A stretch of 64,000 bases of DNA from assembly GCA_023386365.1 (NCBI GenBank), contig JAEWJX010000082.1, positions 1 to 64,000 on the forward strand. Direction: 5' to 3'. How positions within the stretch are numbered: position 1 is the first letter of the stretch; each line of letters begins with the position of its first letter. Under the pieces are notes generated by a model that was given only the letters and a program-made list of their open reading frames with translations, made no database searches and was not told where the DNA came from. The stretch is from Actinomycetes bacterium. GTDB lineage: Bacteria > Actinomycetota > Actinomycetes > Actinomycetales > Microbacteriaceae. Both the position numbers and the translations under genes were made by a program. Of this stretch, positions 7,074 through 17,108 are shown in pieces.

Positions 7074-8471
7074 TCAGCCGGGGTGGGTCATCGACAGCAC
7101 GTCGAGAGCGGTGTCGAGCTGCTCGAGCGTGAGGTCGCCGCGCTCGACGAAGCCGAGGTCGATGGTGGCCTCACGCACGGTGAGTCCCTTCGCGACGGCG
7201 TGCTTGGCGATCTTGGCGGCGTTCTCGTAGCCGATGTACTTGTTCAGCGGCGTGACGATCGACGGCGACATGCCGGCGAGGGCGGCGGCGCGCTCCACGT
7301 TCGCCTCGAGCCCGTCGACGGTCTTGTCGGCGAGCACTCGGCTCGAGTTGGCGAGCAGACGGATCGACTCCAGCAGCGCGGTGCCCATCACCGGGATCGC
7401 GACGTTCAGCTCGAAGTTGCCAGTGGCGCCCGCCCACGCGATGGTCGCGTCGTTGCCGATCACGCGCGCACCGACCATGATCACGGCCTCCGGGATGACC
7501 GGGTTCACCTTGCCGGGCATGATCGACGACCCAGGCTGCAGGTCGGGGATGTGCAGCTCGCCGAGGCCCGTGTTGGGGCCGGAGCCCATCCAGCGCAGGT
7601 CGTTGGAGATCTTCGTGAGCGACACCGCGATCACGCGGAGGGCGCCGGATGCCTCGACGAGGCCGTCGCGGGCGCCCTGCGCCTCGAAGTGGTCGAGCGC
7701 CTCGGTGACGGGCAGCCCGGATGAGGTGGCCAGTTCGGCGATGACCTTCTGCGGGAAGCCCTTCGGCGTGTTGATGCCGGTGCCGACGGCGGGGCCGCCG
7801 AGCGGCACCTCGGCCACCCGGGGGAGCGCCGCCTCGATGCGCTGGATGCCGAGGCGCACCTGGCGTGCGTAGCCGCCGAACTCCTGGCCGAGCGTGACGG
7901 GGGTGGCATCCATCAGGTGGGTGCGACCGGGCTTGACCGCGTCCTTCCAGAGGGCCGCCTTCGTCTCGAGCGCAGTGGCGAGGTGGTCGAGCGCGGGCAC
8001 CAGGTCGTGGATGAGGGCGCCGGTGACGGCGACGTGCACCGAGGTGGGGAACACGTCGTTCGACGACTGCGACGCGTTGACGTGGTCGTTGGGGTGCACC
8101 GGCGAGCCGAGCTTGGTGGTGGCGAGGGTGGCGAGCACCTCGTTCATGTTCATGTTCGAGCTGGTGCCCGAGCCGGTCTGGTACGTGTCGACCGGGAAGT
8201 GCTCGTGATGCGAGCCCGCGATGATCTCGTCGGCGGCGGCGACGATCGCCTGCGAGATCGCCGCATCCAGCACGCCCAGCTCGGCGTTCACGATGGCGGC
8301 CGAGCGCTTGATGCGCGCGAGGGCCACGATCTGCGCGGCCTCGAGGCCGGTGCCCGAGATGGGGAAGTTCTCGACAGCGCGCTGCGTCTGCGCCCGGTAC
8401 AACGCGGATGCGGGCACCCGCACCTCGCCCATCGTGTCGTGCTCGATGCGGTAGTCGGCGTCGGTGCCCAT
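7074..8471 (-). CDS. fumC: Fumarate hydratase class II
   Basis: 465 residues, full length for class II fumarase. Interconverts fumarate and malate in the TCA cycle. Seen: the family start RIEHDTMGEVRVPASALYRAQTQRA, the substrate loop TGSGTSSNMNMNEV, the catalytic-loop signature GSSIMPGKVNP (about 312-322) and the C-terminal helix region. The ATG at 8469-8471 follows AAAGG. Last gene of the minus-strand run xseA, monooxygenase, xseB, DUF4245, carbonic anhydrase, fumC. Confidence 0.97.
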   Translation of the reverse strand: MGTDADYRIEHDTMGEVRVPASALYRAQTQRAVENFPISGTGLEAAQIVALARIKRSAAIVNAELGVLDAAISQAIVAAADEIIAGSHHEHFPVDTYQTGSGTSSNMNMNEVLATLATTKLGSPVHPNDHVNASQSSNDVFPTSVHVAVTGALIHDLVPALDHLATALETKAALWKDAVKPGRTHLMDATPVTLGQEFGGYARQVRLGIQRIEAALPRVAEVPLGGPAVGTGINTPKGFPQKVIAELATSSGLPVTEALDHFEAQGARDGLVEASGALRVIAVSLTKISNDLRWMGSGPNTGLGELHIPDLQPGSSIMPGKVNPVIPEAVIMVGARVIGNDATIAWAGATGNFELNVAIPVMGTALLESIRLLANSSRVLADKTVDGLEANVERAAALAGMSPSIVTPLNKYIGYENAAKIAKHAVAKGLTVREATIDLGFVERGDLTLEQLDTALDVLSMTHPG

Positions 8472-8503
8472 GGGTGTGCCTTTCGGTGCGGGGTTCGCGG
8501 AGG

Positions 8504-9127
8504 TCAGTTCTCGGTGCCGCGCACGTCGCCGACGACGACGTCGGGGATGGCGGTGCCTTCGAGGAGCTTGTAGTTCGCTCCGACGACAGCCAGCGTACCC
8601 GCGGCGACGGCGTCGGCGATCAGTTCGGAGCGGGCCACGAGGGCGCTCACCGTGTACTCGAGGTGGGTACGTCCGACGTCTTCGGGGGTGCGCGAAGGCG
8701 CGGCGCGGACGGCCGGGCGGATGGCGGCGATGTGGCCGGCGATGTGCGGCGGCAGGGGCTTCGCGTCGGGGGAGTCGAGGTCGATGGCGGCCTGCACGGC
8801 ACCGCACGCGTCGTGCGCGAGCACGACGATCAGCGGCACGTCGAGCACGGCGACCGCGTACTCGAGCGACGCGATCGCCGAGTCCGAGATGACCTGGCCT
8901 GCGTTGCGCACGACGAACAGGTCGCCGAGGCCCTTGTCGAAGATGATCTCGGCGGCGAGACGCGAGTCGCTGCAGCCGAAGAGCGCCGCATGCGGGGCCT
9001 GAGACTGCGCCAGCTCCTCGCGGCGTTCGACGTCTTGCCGCGGATGGGCGGGGGCGCCGGCTACGAAGCGCTCGTTGCCGCGCACCATCTCGTTCCACAC
9101 CTGGGCGGGGGTTCTGCTGTGCGGCAT
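8504..9127 (-). CDS. Beta-class carbonic anhydrase
   Basis: 207 residues. Catalyses reversible CO2 hydration. Zinc ligands are visible: CSDSR with Cys about 51, and HDAC with His and Cys about 103-106; the Asp-Arg dyad of the beta class lies in CSDSR. The ATG shares one base with the stop of the DUF4245 gene, so translation is coupled. In mycobacteria I recall a class II fructose-bisphosphatase (glpX) near this position; here it is absent and the carbonic anhydrase lies in that place. Confidence 0.93.
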   Translation of the reverse strand: MPHSRTPAQVWNEMVRGNERFVAGAPAHPRQDVERREELAQSQAPHAALFGCSDSRLAAEIIFDKGLGDLFVVRNAGQVISDSAIASLEYAVAVLDVPLIVVLAHDACGAVQAAIDLDSPDAKPLPPHIAGHIAAIRPAVRAAPSRTPEDVGRTHLEYTVSALVARSELIADAVAAGTLAVVGANYKLLEGTAIPDVVVGDVRGTEN

Positions 9128-9777
9128 CAGGGGAGCTCCTTCGCGACGGCCTCGGCGAGTACTGCGAACTCGGCGTCGTCGGCGGTGCCGGCGAGCACGA
9201 TGGTGGATTCCCCGGTGTCGGTGACGAGCGCGTAGGCAACGTTGCCCGGGTCGTCGACGTCGCGGCGGTCGTGGGTGGTCCAGGCGACGCCACCGACGGT
9301 GATGCCCGTGCCGGCGTCGGCGCCGCGCACCTCGTCGTCGACCCAGCTGGGGTTCGCATCCCTGGTCTGTACCAGCTCGATGAAGTCCTGCTCGGGGGTG
9401 ACGAAGCCGATGCGCCACGAGCGTACGTCGCCGGAGTCGGTGGTGACGCGGGCGTAGTTCGCCGTCCACCCCTCGGGAAGGTCGGGCGCGACCAGCACGC
9501 CCCCGAATCCTGCCTGGGCGTTCTCGGTCTCGCCGACGTAGTCGACCGGCGTGATGCGGGATCCGCTGTCGACGAGCCCCACGGTGAGCACGAGCGCGAC
9601 CGCGGCGATGAGGGATGCGACGGTCGCGATCGCCAGGTTCACCGCCGTCTGGTTGGTGCGGCGCTTGGTGGATGCGGCGGCCTTGCGGTCGGCGGTCTCC
9701 TGCGGGGTCTCGGCGCGGCCGAGTTCGGCGACGATCGGCCGGCCGGCGTCGTCGCGACCGGGCTGGCGGGGGCTCAC
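9127..9777 (-). CDS. DUF4245 family membrane-anchored protein
   Basis: 216 residues from the GTG at 9775-9777, which overlaps the xseB stop (GTGA). About 48 cytoplasmic residues, one membrane segment (LAIATVASLIAAVALVLTVG), then an extracytoplasmic domain with the family pattern around GWTANYARVTTDSGDVRSWR and a lipoprotein-like fold. The same family occupies this place in mycobacteria (Rv1100, as I recall). Function unknown. A longer frame to 9873 exists but overlaps xseB heavily and is not preferred. Confidence 0.8.
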   Translation of the reverse strand: MSPRQPGRDDAGRPIVAELGRAETPQETADRKAAASTKRRTNQTAVNLAIATVASLIAAVALVLTVGLVDSGSRITPVDYVGETENAQAGFGGVLVAPDLPEGWTANYARVTTDSGDVRSWRIGFVTPEQDFIELVQTRDANPSWVDDEVRGADAGTGITVGGVAWTTHDRRDVDDPGNVAYALVTDTGESTIVLAGTADDAEFAVLAEAVAKELP

Positions 9778-9995
9778 GACTCTTCGGCCGCGGCGCGCGC
9801 GGCGTCGAGCCGGGCCTTCGCGCCGACCAGCCACTCTTCGCAGCGGCGGGCGAGGGCTTCGCCGCGCTCCCACAGGGCGAGCGATTCCTCGAGTGTCTCG
9901 GCGCCCTGCTCGAGGCGGGTCACCACCTGAACGAGCTCGTCGCGTGCCTCCTCGTAGCTGAGGGAGGCGACGTCCGAGGGGGTGGCGTCGGTCAT
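9774..9995 (-). CDS. xseB: Exodeoxyribonuclease VII small subunit
   Basis: 73 residues, the usual size. Three-helix protein with the family pattern LSYEEARDELVQVVTRLEQG and LEESLALWERGEALARRC. Several copies bind each large subunit to make the single-strand-specific exonuclease VII. Unusually its gene is separated from xseA by a flavin monooxygenase gene of about 1.2 kb. TAGACT (10003-10008 on the minus strand) ends 7 bases before the ATG, overlapping the stop of that inserted gene, so it may have its own leaderless promoter. Confidence 0.93.
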   Translation of the reverse strand: MTDATPSDVASLSYEEARDELVQVVTRLEQGAETLEESLALWERGEALARRCEEWLVGAKARLDAARAAAEES

Positions 9996-10005
9996 GGTCT
10001 CCAGT

Positions 10006-11163
10006 CTAGGACGTCGCGGCGGGCCGTTTCCCGGTGTCCCGGGCGATCGCGCGGCCGATCCGGTCGGCGTCGATCCGCAGCTCGCGGAACATGCCGCTGA
10101 TGGGGTTCGTGTAGCCGGTGAAGTAGAGGCCGGGCGCCGACGGCGAGGTGTGCGGCCCGTGCACGCGCGGCAGTCCGCGCTCGTCGAGCACGCCGAGCCC
10201 GCCCACCAGCGGCTCGAGCCCGCGACGGTAGCCGGTGGCGGCGATGATCGCATCCGGGGTGAACCGGGACCCATCGGCGAGCACCACGGCGCCGTCGTCG
10301 TCGAACGACTCGACGGCGGCGACAGGCTCGATCCGCCGCGCCTGCACGCCCGCGATGAGCCCCACATCCTGCAGGGGCACCGACCCCTCCATGACGCGGG
10401 AGTACAGCCCCGTCGTCGGTCGGGGGAGGCCGTACTCCGAGAGGTCGGGCACTTCGAGGCGGGAGGTGACGGTGGCGATGCGGTCGACGAGCGGCACGGG
10501 CAGGTGCCGCACCAGGATGCCGGTGCCCTGCGCCGGCCACCCGAGGTTGGAGCGCCGGACGATGTGCGGGGTGGTGCGGATCGCGAGACGCACCCGTGCG
10601 GCGCCGCCCTCGGTGAGGTCGACGGCGATCTCGGCGCCCGTGTTCCCTGCTCCGACGACGAGCACGTCGCGGCCGGCATACGGTGCCGCGTTCCGGTAGG
10701 TGGAGGCGTGCACCAGGTCTCCCGGGAACCGCTCGACGCCGGGCCACGCCGGCGGCACGGGGGTGTGGTTGTAGCCGGTCGCGACGACGACCCGCGACGC
10801 GGTCCAGGTCTCCCCGGATTCGCTCTCGACCGTCCACCCGCCGTCGCCGGTGGGTGCGATGCGCGTCACGGCGACACCGGTGCGCACCTCGATGCCGTGA
10901 TGCGCCGCGTACTGCTCGAGGTATTCGACGACGTCGGCGCGGGCGACCCAGCGCCCGTACCGCCGGGGGAACGGGTAGCCCGGCAGCCCCGACCAGCGAC
11001 GCGTGGTGTGCAGGTGCAGGCGCTCGTAGTGGCGTCGCCAGGACGCCCCGACGTCATCGGAACGCTCCAGCACGACGGCGCGGACGCCGCGGCGACCGAG
11101 GGATGCGGCGACGGCCAGGCCGGCGGGACCGGCGCCGACGACGAGCACGGGAGAAGAATGCAT
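10006..11163 (-). CDS. Flavin-dependent monooxygenase / NAD(P)-binding oxidoreductase
   Basis: 385 residues. Two Rossmann motifs: FAD site VLVVGAGPAGLAVAASLG at the N-terminus and NADP site VLVVGAGNTGAEIAVDL at about residue 165. Between them VVVATGYNHTPVPP marks the ATG motif of class B flavoprotein monooxygenases, and near the end LYFTGYTNPISGMFRE. It resembles indole-3-pyruvate monooxygenase (YUC)-like and CzcO-type putative flavoproteins; substrate unknown. An AGGAAGAG ribosome site precedes the ATG at 11161-11163. It interrupts the usual xseA-xseB pair with gaps of 31 and 10 bases, so it is probably co-transcribed. Confidence 0.8.
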   Translation of the reverse strand: MHSSPVLVVGAGPAGLAVAASLGRRGVRAVVLERSDDVGASWRRHYERLHLHTTRRWSGLPGYPFPRRYGRWVARADVVEYLEQYAAHHGIEVRTGVAVTRIAPTGDGGWTVESESGETWTASRVVVATGYNHTPVPPAWPGVERFPGDLVHASTYRNAAPYAGRDVLVVGAGNTGAEIAVDLTEGGAARVRLAIRTTPHIVRRSNLGWPAQGTGILVRHLPVPLVDRIATVTSRLEVPDLSEYGLPRPTTGLYSRVMEGSVPLQDVGLIAGVQARRIEPVAAVESFDDDGAVVLADGSRFTPDAIIAATGYRRGLEPLVGGLGVLDERGLPRVHGPHTSPSAPGLYFTGYTNPISGMFRELRIDADRIGRAIARDTGKRPAATS

Positions 11164-11194
11164 GGCTCTTCCTACCGCATCCGGCGCGTCGTGC

Positions 11195-12397
11195 TCAGTC
11201 GGCGCTCGCGGTGAGTTCGCCTGCGGCGACACGGATGCGCAGGGCGTCGCCGCTCGCGACCTGCGCCGGATCGCGCACCACCGCGTCGCCCGCGCGCACG
11301 ACCGCGTAGCCGCGGTCGAGGGTGCGCTGCGGCGACAGGGCACGCAGTTCGGCGGCGAGCCGGTGCACCGCCGTCTGCTCGCGTTCCACGCGCAACTGCA
11401 TGAGGTGCGATCCGCGGTCGACGAGCCGGATGAGGTCTTCGGCGCGGTGCTGCACGATCACGCCCGGGTCGGCGAGCGCCGGACGCGAACGCAGGGCCTG
11501 GATGCGGTCGATCTCGCCGGTGATGAGCGACGACACCCGCATCGCCATGCGCGCGCGTGCCTGCTGCACCCGCGCCGCCTCTTCGGCCACGTCGGGCACC
11601 ACGCGTTTCGCCGCATCGGTGGGGGTGGATGCGCGCAGATCGGCCACCAGGTCGAGCAGCGGGCTGTCGGCTTCGTGCCCGATCGCGCTCACGAGCGGGG
11701 TGGCGCAGGCGGCCGCGGTGCGCACGAGCTGTTCGTCGCTGAAGACGAGGAGGTTCTGGAAGTCGCCGCCACCGCGGGCGACGATGATCACGTCGACCTC
11801 GGGGTCGGCGTCGAGTTCGCGGATGGCGGCCGCGACCTCGCGGGGAGCCCGGTCGCCCTGTACGGCGGCATGCCTCACCCGGAATGCGACCTGCGGCCAG
11901 CGCAGCTGGGCGTTGCGCAGCACGTCTTTCTCGGCATCCGAGTCCTTGCCGGTGACGAGGCCGATGCACTGGGGGAGAAAGGGGAGCGGTTTCTTGCGGT
12001 CGGCGTCGAAGAGACCCTCGGCGCGCAGCGTCTGCTTGAGGCGTTCGAGCTGCGCGAGCAGGTCGCCGATGCCGGCGTGCCGCAGGTCGGAGGCGACCAT
12101 CGACAGTGTGCCGCCGCGCATCCAATAGTCCGGCTTCACGAGGGCGACCACGCGGTCACCCTGGGCGAACTGCTCGGTGAGGCGCTGCATGGTCGAGGAC
12201 CACACCGTGAGCGAGACGGTGACGTCTTGGTCGAGGTCTTTGAGCTTCGCGTAGACGATGCCGCGCGCGTTGTTCCACTGGGTGAGCTCACCCTCGACCC
12301 ACACCGAGCCGAGCCGGTCGATGTAGCCCTTGATCTTCGAGCCGAGCATCGCGACGGGCCACGGGTTGTCGGCGGTGGGCCCGTCGGTCTCGGTCAT
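11195..12397 (-). CDS. xseA: Exodeoxyribonuclease VII large subunit
   Basis: 400 residues. N-terminal OB-fold (GSVWVEGELTQWNNARGIVYAKLKD segment, about residues 30-55), the catalytic domain with GLVTGKDSDAEKDVL, DVIIVARGGGDFQNLL and ATPLVSAIGHEAD, then a long helical region ending in RTLDRGYAVV. The enzyme digests single-stranded DNA from both ends. The ATG at 12395-12397 has TACCCT (12404-12409, minus strand) ending 6 bases upstream, so it is probably leaderless. Divergent from ispH across 64 bases. Confidence 0.95.
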   Translation of the reverse strand: MTETDGPTADNPWPVAMLGSKIKGYIDRLGSVWVEGELTQWNNARGIVYAKLKDLDQDVTVSLTVWSSTMQRLTEQFAQGDRVVALVKPDYWMRGGTLSMVASDLRHAGIGDLLAQLERLKQTLRAEGLFDADRKKPLPFLPQCIGLVTGKDSDAEKDVLRNAQLRWPQVAFRVRHAAVQGDRAPREVAAAIRELDADPEVDVIIVARGGGDFQNLLVFSDEQLVRTAAACATPLVSAIGHEADSPLLDLVADLRASTPTDAAKRVVPDVAEEAARVQQARARMAMRVSSLITGEIDRIQALRSRPALADPGVIVQHRAEDLIRLVDRGSHLMQLRVEREQTAVHRLAAELRALSPQRTLDRGYAVVRAGDAVVRDPAQVASGDALRIRVAAGELTASAD

Positions 12398-12461
12398 GCC
12401 ACGAGGGTACGGGATGCCACCGTCCCGGCTTCCGGTCAGGCGTGACGAATAGACTCGGCGG

Positions 12462-13538
12462 GTGAGCGGAATCACCAACGGAGCCATCGGGGTCACCCTC
12501 GAGGCCCCCCGCATGCCCGCCGTCCGGGGCCGGCTGCGCGACCTCCCCGTCGGGGCGCCCAAGCGCGTGCTGCTCGCCGCCCCCCGCGGCTACTGCGCGG
12601 GTGTCGACCGTGCGGTCGTCGCCGTCGAGAAGGCGCTCGAGAACTATGGCGCACCGGTCTACGTGCGCAAGCAGATCGTGCACAACGTGCACGTCGTGAG
12701 CGAACTGGAGCGCCGTGGCGCGATCTTCGTCGACGAGGTCGGAGAGGTGCCGCCCGGATCGCACCTCGTCTTCTCGGCGCACGGCGTCTCGCCGATGGTG
12801 GTGCAGGCGGCCGCCGACCGCGAACTGCAGGCCATCGACGCCACCTGCCCGCTCGTCACGAAGGTGCACCGCGAGGCGACCCGCTTCGCGAAGCAAGACC
12901 TGCAGATCCTGCTCATCGGCCACGCCGGCCACGAAGAGGTCGAGGGCACGATGGGCCACGCGCCCGAGCGCACGATCCTCGTGAACTCGCCCGACGATGT
13001 GGACACGCTCGAGGTGAGCGACCCCGACAACCTGGTGTGGATCTCTCAGACCACGCTTTCCGTCGACGAGACGATGGAGACGGTGCGGCGCCTGCGGGAG
13101 CGGTTCCCGAAGCTGCAGGACCCGCCGAGCGACGACATCTGCTACGCCACCCAGAACCGTCAGGTGGCGATCAAGAAGGTCGCGCCATCGGCGGATCTGG
13201 TGATCGTGGTCGGTTCGGCCAACTCCTCCAACTCGGTGCGCCTCGTCGAGGTGGCGCTCGAGCACGGAGCGAAGGCGGCGTACCGCATCGACTACGCGAG
13301 CGAGATCCAGCAGGCGTGGCTCGACGGGGTCGCCTCCGTGGGTGTCACGAGCGGCGCATCCGTTCCCGAGGTGCTCGTGCAGGAGGTGCTCGCCGACCTC
13401 GCCGACGCCGGGTACACGGCCGTCGAGGAGGTGCGCACCGCCGAGGAAGACCTGATGTTCTCGCTGCCGAAGGAGCTGCGCCGCGACGCATCCGGCAAAG
13501 CCGATTCCCGCGCCCTGGGTGGACGCGCGCGCGACTGA
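12462..13538 (+). CDS. ispH: 4-hydroxy-3-methylbut-2-enyl diphosphate reductase
   Basis: 358 residues. Last step of the non-mevalonate isoprenoid pathway, giving IPP and DMAPP. The three iron-sulfur cysteines are present: GYCAGVDRA (about C45), DATCPLV (about C129) and DDICYATQNRQ (about C227); the catalytic Glu lies in GHEEVEGTMGH, and the SANSSNS motif is at about 251-257. GTG start with TAGACT (12450-12455) ending 6 bases upstream, consistent with a leaderless mRNA. The first 35 residues are an actinobacterial extension. Confidence 0.96.
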   Translation: MSGITNGAIGVTLEAPRMPAVRGRLRDLPVGAPKRVLLAAPRGYCAGVDRAVVAVEKALENYGAPVYVRKQIVHNVHVVSELERRGAIFVDEVGEVPPGSHLVFSAHGVSPMVVQAAADRELQAIDATCPLVTKVHREATRFAKQDLQILLIGHAGHEEVEGTMGHAPERTILVNSPDDVDTLEVSDPDNLVWISQTTLSVDETMETVRRLRERFPKLQDPPSDDICYATQNRQVAIKKVAPSADLVIVVGSANSSNSVRLVEVALEHGAKAAYRIDYASEIQQAWLDGVASVGVTSGASVPEVLVQEVLADLADAGYTAVEEVRTAEEDLMFSLPKELRRDASGKADSRALGGRARD

Positions 13539-13595
13539 GCCGCGGATCGCGGGAACCATCGGGCAGAATCGGGCGAGAGCAGCGAGGAGGGCCTG

Positions 13596-14846
13596 ATGCG
13601 CGTCACGCTCCTCCCGCGCGAGGTCGCCGCGCGGGTGATCACCGCATCGCTGGCGACGCTGGCCTGGTCGGCCGGTTTGACGATCATCGTGCTGACGATC
13701 CCGGTACTGATCGACACTCTGGTGCCCCGTGGGCTCGCGGGGTCGCTGCCGGTGCCACTGGCCCTGCTCGCGTTCTTCGTGGTGGCGATCGGGCTGTGCC
13801 TCTGGCGGATGACGCCCATCGTCGTGATCGCCTACCTGGTGCTGGGCAGCGTCGCCGCGGTCGCGTACGAGGTGGTGCTCATCGGCGCTGACCCGACGCT
13901 GTTCGACAACGAACTCTTCCTGGTGAACCGGCCCACCTTGGCGCTCGTCGCGATCGGGGTGGCGTCGTCGACCGTGATCCGGGGGATCGGGTGGTGCGTG
14001 GCCGGGTACGGTGCGGCCTGGGCGGTCGCCGTCACGTCGGCGCTCCTCACCGGCACCCCCATCCGCCCGGGCTGGGGTCCGACGATGGTGCTGCTGCTGG
14101 CGGTCCTGATGAACCTGACACTCTTCGCGATCCAGGAGCGGCAACGGCGTCGGTTCCCCCGTTTCGAGGAGCTGGAGCAGGCGACGCGGCGACTCTCGGC
14201 CAGCGCCGACCTGCAGCGACGCACCACCGCGGTCGTGCACGACACGGTGCTCAACGACCTCGCGGTCGTGATGAACTCGCCCGATGTGCTCGACCCGCGG
14301 GTGCGGCAGGCGCTCGGCGACGACCTCGACACCCTCGAGGGCGGGGAGTGGATGCGCGCCAGCGAGAAGGTGCCGGTGCACGACGAGGAGCAGGCGCGCA
14401 TTCGCAACGAGATCGCGCGGGTGGCGAGCGACTTCCGTTGGCGGGGGCTCACCGTCAACGTCACGGGTGTCGGCTCCGGGATCTACGTCTTCGGCGAGGG
14501 CGCGGGGGAGGCGCTGGTGGGCGCCCTGCGCGCGACGCTCGAGAACGTGGTGAAGCATTCCGGCACGACGACCGCGGATGTCGAGATCATGTACGCCGAC
14601 GACGAGGTGACGTTCATGATCTCCGACCAGGGCACCGGATTCGATCCCGCGGCCGTCGACCCGCAGCGCCTCGGCATCCGCACCTCGATCCAGGCGCGGA
14701 TGGCGGATGTGGGCGGTCGCGTGCGCGTGTGGTCGTCGCCGGGGATGGGCACGACGGTGCTCATCGGCGTGCCGGTGTCGGAGGTGCTGGAGCGCACGGC
14801 GCCGTCCGACCACCAGAAGGGCGACTATGTCGACCGCGACGACTAG
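13596..14846 (+). CDS. Membrane sensor histidine kinase (NarX/LiaS-like), orphan
   Basis: 416 residues. About six membrane segments in the first 180 residues, then a dimerisation helix with a possible phospho-acceptor in AVVHDTVLNDLAVV, and a HATPase domain with N-box ATLENVVKHSG, G1 box DQGTGFD and G2 region GIRTSIQARMADVGGRVRVWSSPGMGTTV. No extracytoplasmic sensor domain of note, suggesting intramembrane sensing. GAGGAGG lies at 13583-13589. No response-regulator gene is in the window. The 3' end overlaps the next gene by 20 bases. Confidence 0.8.
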   Translation: MRVTLLPREVAARVITASLATLAWSAGLTIIVLTIPVLIDTLVPRGLAGSLPVPLALLAFFVVAIGLCLWRMTPIVVIAYLVLGSVAAVAYEVVLIGADPTLFDNELFLVNRPTLALVAIGVASSTVIRGIGWCVAGYGAAWAVAVTSALLTGTPIRPGWGPTMVLLLAVLMNLTLFAIQERQRRRFPRFEELEQATRRLSASADLQRRTTAVVHDTVLNDLAVVMNSPDVLDPRVRQALGDDLDTLEGGEWMRASEKVPVHDEEQARIRNEIARVASDFRWRGLTVNVTGVGSGIYVFGEGAGEALVGALRATLENVVKHSGTTTADVEIMYADDEVTFMISDQGTGFDPAAVDPQRLGIRTSIQARMADVGGRVRVWSSPGMGTTVLIGVPVSEVLERTAPSDHQKGDYVDRDD

Positions 14847-15972
14847 ACGGGTGTCGGCGTTCCGCTACGCCGCCCGCGACGTCGACCCGATGAGCTGGTT
14901 CACCGGGCCGTACGTGCCGCTGGTGTTCGCCGCGTTCGTGCTGTTCTACGGGGGCACGATGTCGATCGCGACGTGGGGTGTGAGTGCCTGGCCGGCGACG
15001 CAGCTGCTCGGGGTGGCGATCTGCACCATCGGGTGCCTCGTGATCCAGCTGCTCACCTCGCTGCGCAACCGGGTGGACTGGCAGATCGGGGTGGCGGCCG
15101 TCGTGATCGGCGGCGCCGGGTTCATCGTCTCGGCGCTCGGCTACTCGCAGTCGGTGTTCGCGATCGAACTGTGGTGGGCGCCGATCTGCTTCTCGCTCGT
15201 GCTGGCGAGCCTGTCGCCCTACCTCGCGCCGTGGCGGCTGCTGACCTACGGCGGTGTGGCGCTGGTCACCGCGGTGCCGGTCGCGTTCGTGATCGTCGAC
15301 CCGCGGGTGCCCGACTGGGGTTCGGTGTCGGTATTCATCATCATCGCGTCGCCGCTCGCGGTGGCGACAGCCGCCGGCACCGCTTTCTCGTTGACGGTGG
15401 TGCGGCAGATGCTGCCGATCGTCGACAACCGCTCCAGTTCGATGGTGAGCGAGCGCGCCGAACTGGATCCGGTCGACGAGGAAGCCGAACGGGCCAGCAT
15501 CGCCCGTGTCACGTCCCGCGCGGTGCCGTTCTTGCGGGGGGTCGCCGAGCGCGGCACCGTCGATTCGGCGGATCGGGCGCTCGCCGGGGAGATCGCGCGG
15601 TACCTGCGCGACGACCTCGTGTCGCGATCCGACCTGGCGTGGCTCGGGTTGACCGCCGACGACCGTCGAGTGGTGGTGGTCGACCCGGAGCGCCGCGCCG
15701 ACACGATGCGGTCGGCGCAGCGCACCGCCATCCGCGACCTGGTGCGTGCGGTGCTCGACGATCCGACCACCGACGCGACGACGATGCTGATCGAGTTGCG
15801 CCCCCAGGACGACGGCTCGACGGCCGTCGGCATCACGCTCGACACGGAGCTACCCGAAGGCAGGCGGGTGCGGCATCTCGCCCCGTACTACTTCAACCTG
15901 CGGGGCGCGATGCGCGACGTGCGGCTGAGCCGTGACGGGCTCTCGTTCCGGGTTCCCCCGAACGAGCCCTGA
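14827..15972 (+). CDS. Membrane partner of the histidine kinase, possibly a degenerate kinase
   Basis: 381 residues. Starts inside the kinase gene (ATG 14827-14829, AGAAGG upstream). About seven membrane segments resembling the kinase's in number and spacing, then a cytoplasmic region (TSRAVPFLRGVAERGTVDSA... DDLVSRSDLAWLGL) in the place of a dimerisation/ATPase module, but I see neither the phospho-acceptor His nor N, G1 or G2 boxes. It may be a receptor or anti-kinase that dimerises with the upstream kinase. That role is inferred from gene overlap and layout only. Confidence 0.55.
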   Translation: MSTATTRRVSAFRYAARDVDPMSWFTGPYVPLVFAAFVLFYGGTMSIATWGVSAWPATQLLGVAICTIGCLVIQLLTSLRNRVDWQIGVAAVVIGGAGFIVSALGYSQSVFAIELWWAPICFSLVLASLSPYLAPWRLLTYGGVALVTAVPVAFVIVDPRVPDWGSVSVFIIIASPLAVATAAGTAFSLTVVRQMLPIVDNRSSSMVSERAELDPVDEEAERASIARVTSRAVPFLRGVAERGTVDSADRALAGEIARYLRDDLVSRSDLAWLGLTADDRRVVVVDPERRADTMRSAQRTAIRDLVRAVLDDPTTDATTMLIELRPQDDGSTAVGITLDTELPEGRRVRHLAPYYFNLRGAMRDVRLSRDGLSFRVPPNEP

Positions 15973-15978
15973 CCCGGG

Positions 15979-17007
<1,029 letters not shown>

Positions 17008-17071
17008 GGGGATCCTCCTGGAGGGATGGGGGTGGTGTCGCGTCGAGTCTAGGGGGAGTGGGATTGCGCGC

Positions 17072-17101
17072 TTGCGGAGTGAGCGCTCACTCACTTACGA
17101 T
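17072..17101 (+). promoter_or_regulatory. TetR-gene promoter with embedded operator
   Basis: TTGCGG (17072-17077) and TACGAT (17096-17101) with an 18-base spacer. The spacer carries the perfect 16-bp palindrome GAGTGAGCGCTCACTC (17077-17092), typical of TetR-family operators in actinobacteria. The -10 ends 7 bases before GTG 17109, so the mRNA would be leaderless and bound TetR protein would block RNA polymerase directly. Confidence 0.75.
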
Positions 17102-17108
17102 CGTCGAC

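Noticed and set aside
9774..9873. Longer N-terminus for the DUF4245 protein starting at 9873
   Set aside because: It would be an Arg-rich stretch read antisense-like through xseB; the GTGA overlap at 9774-9777 is the normal coupling seen throughout this window.
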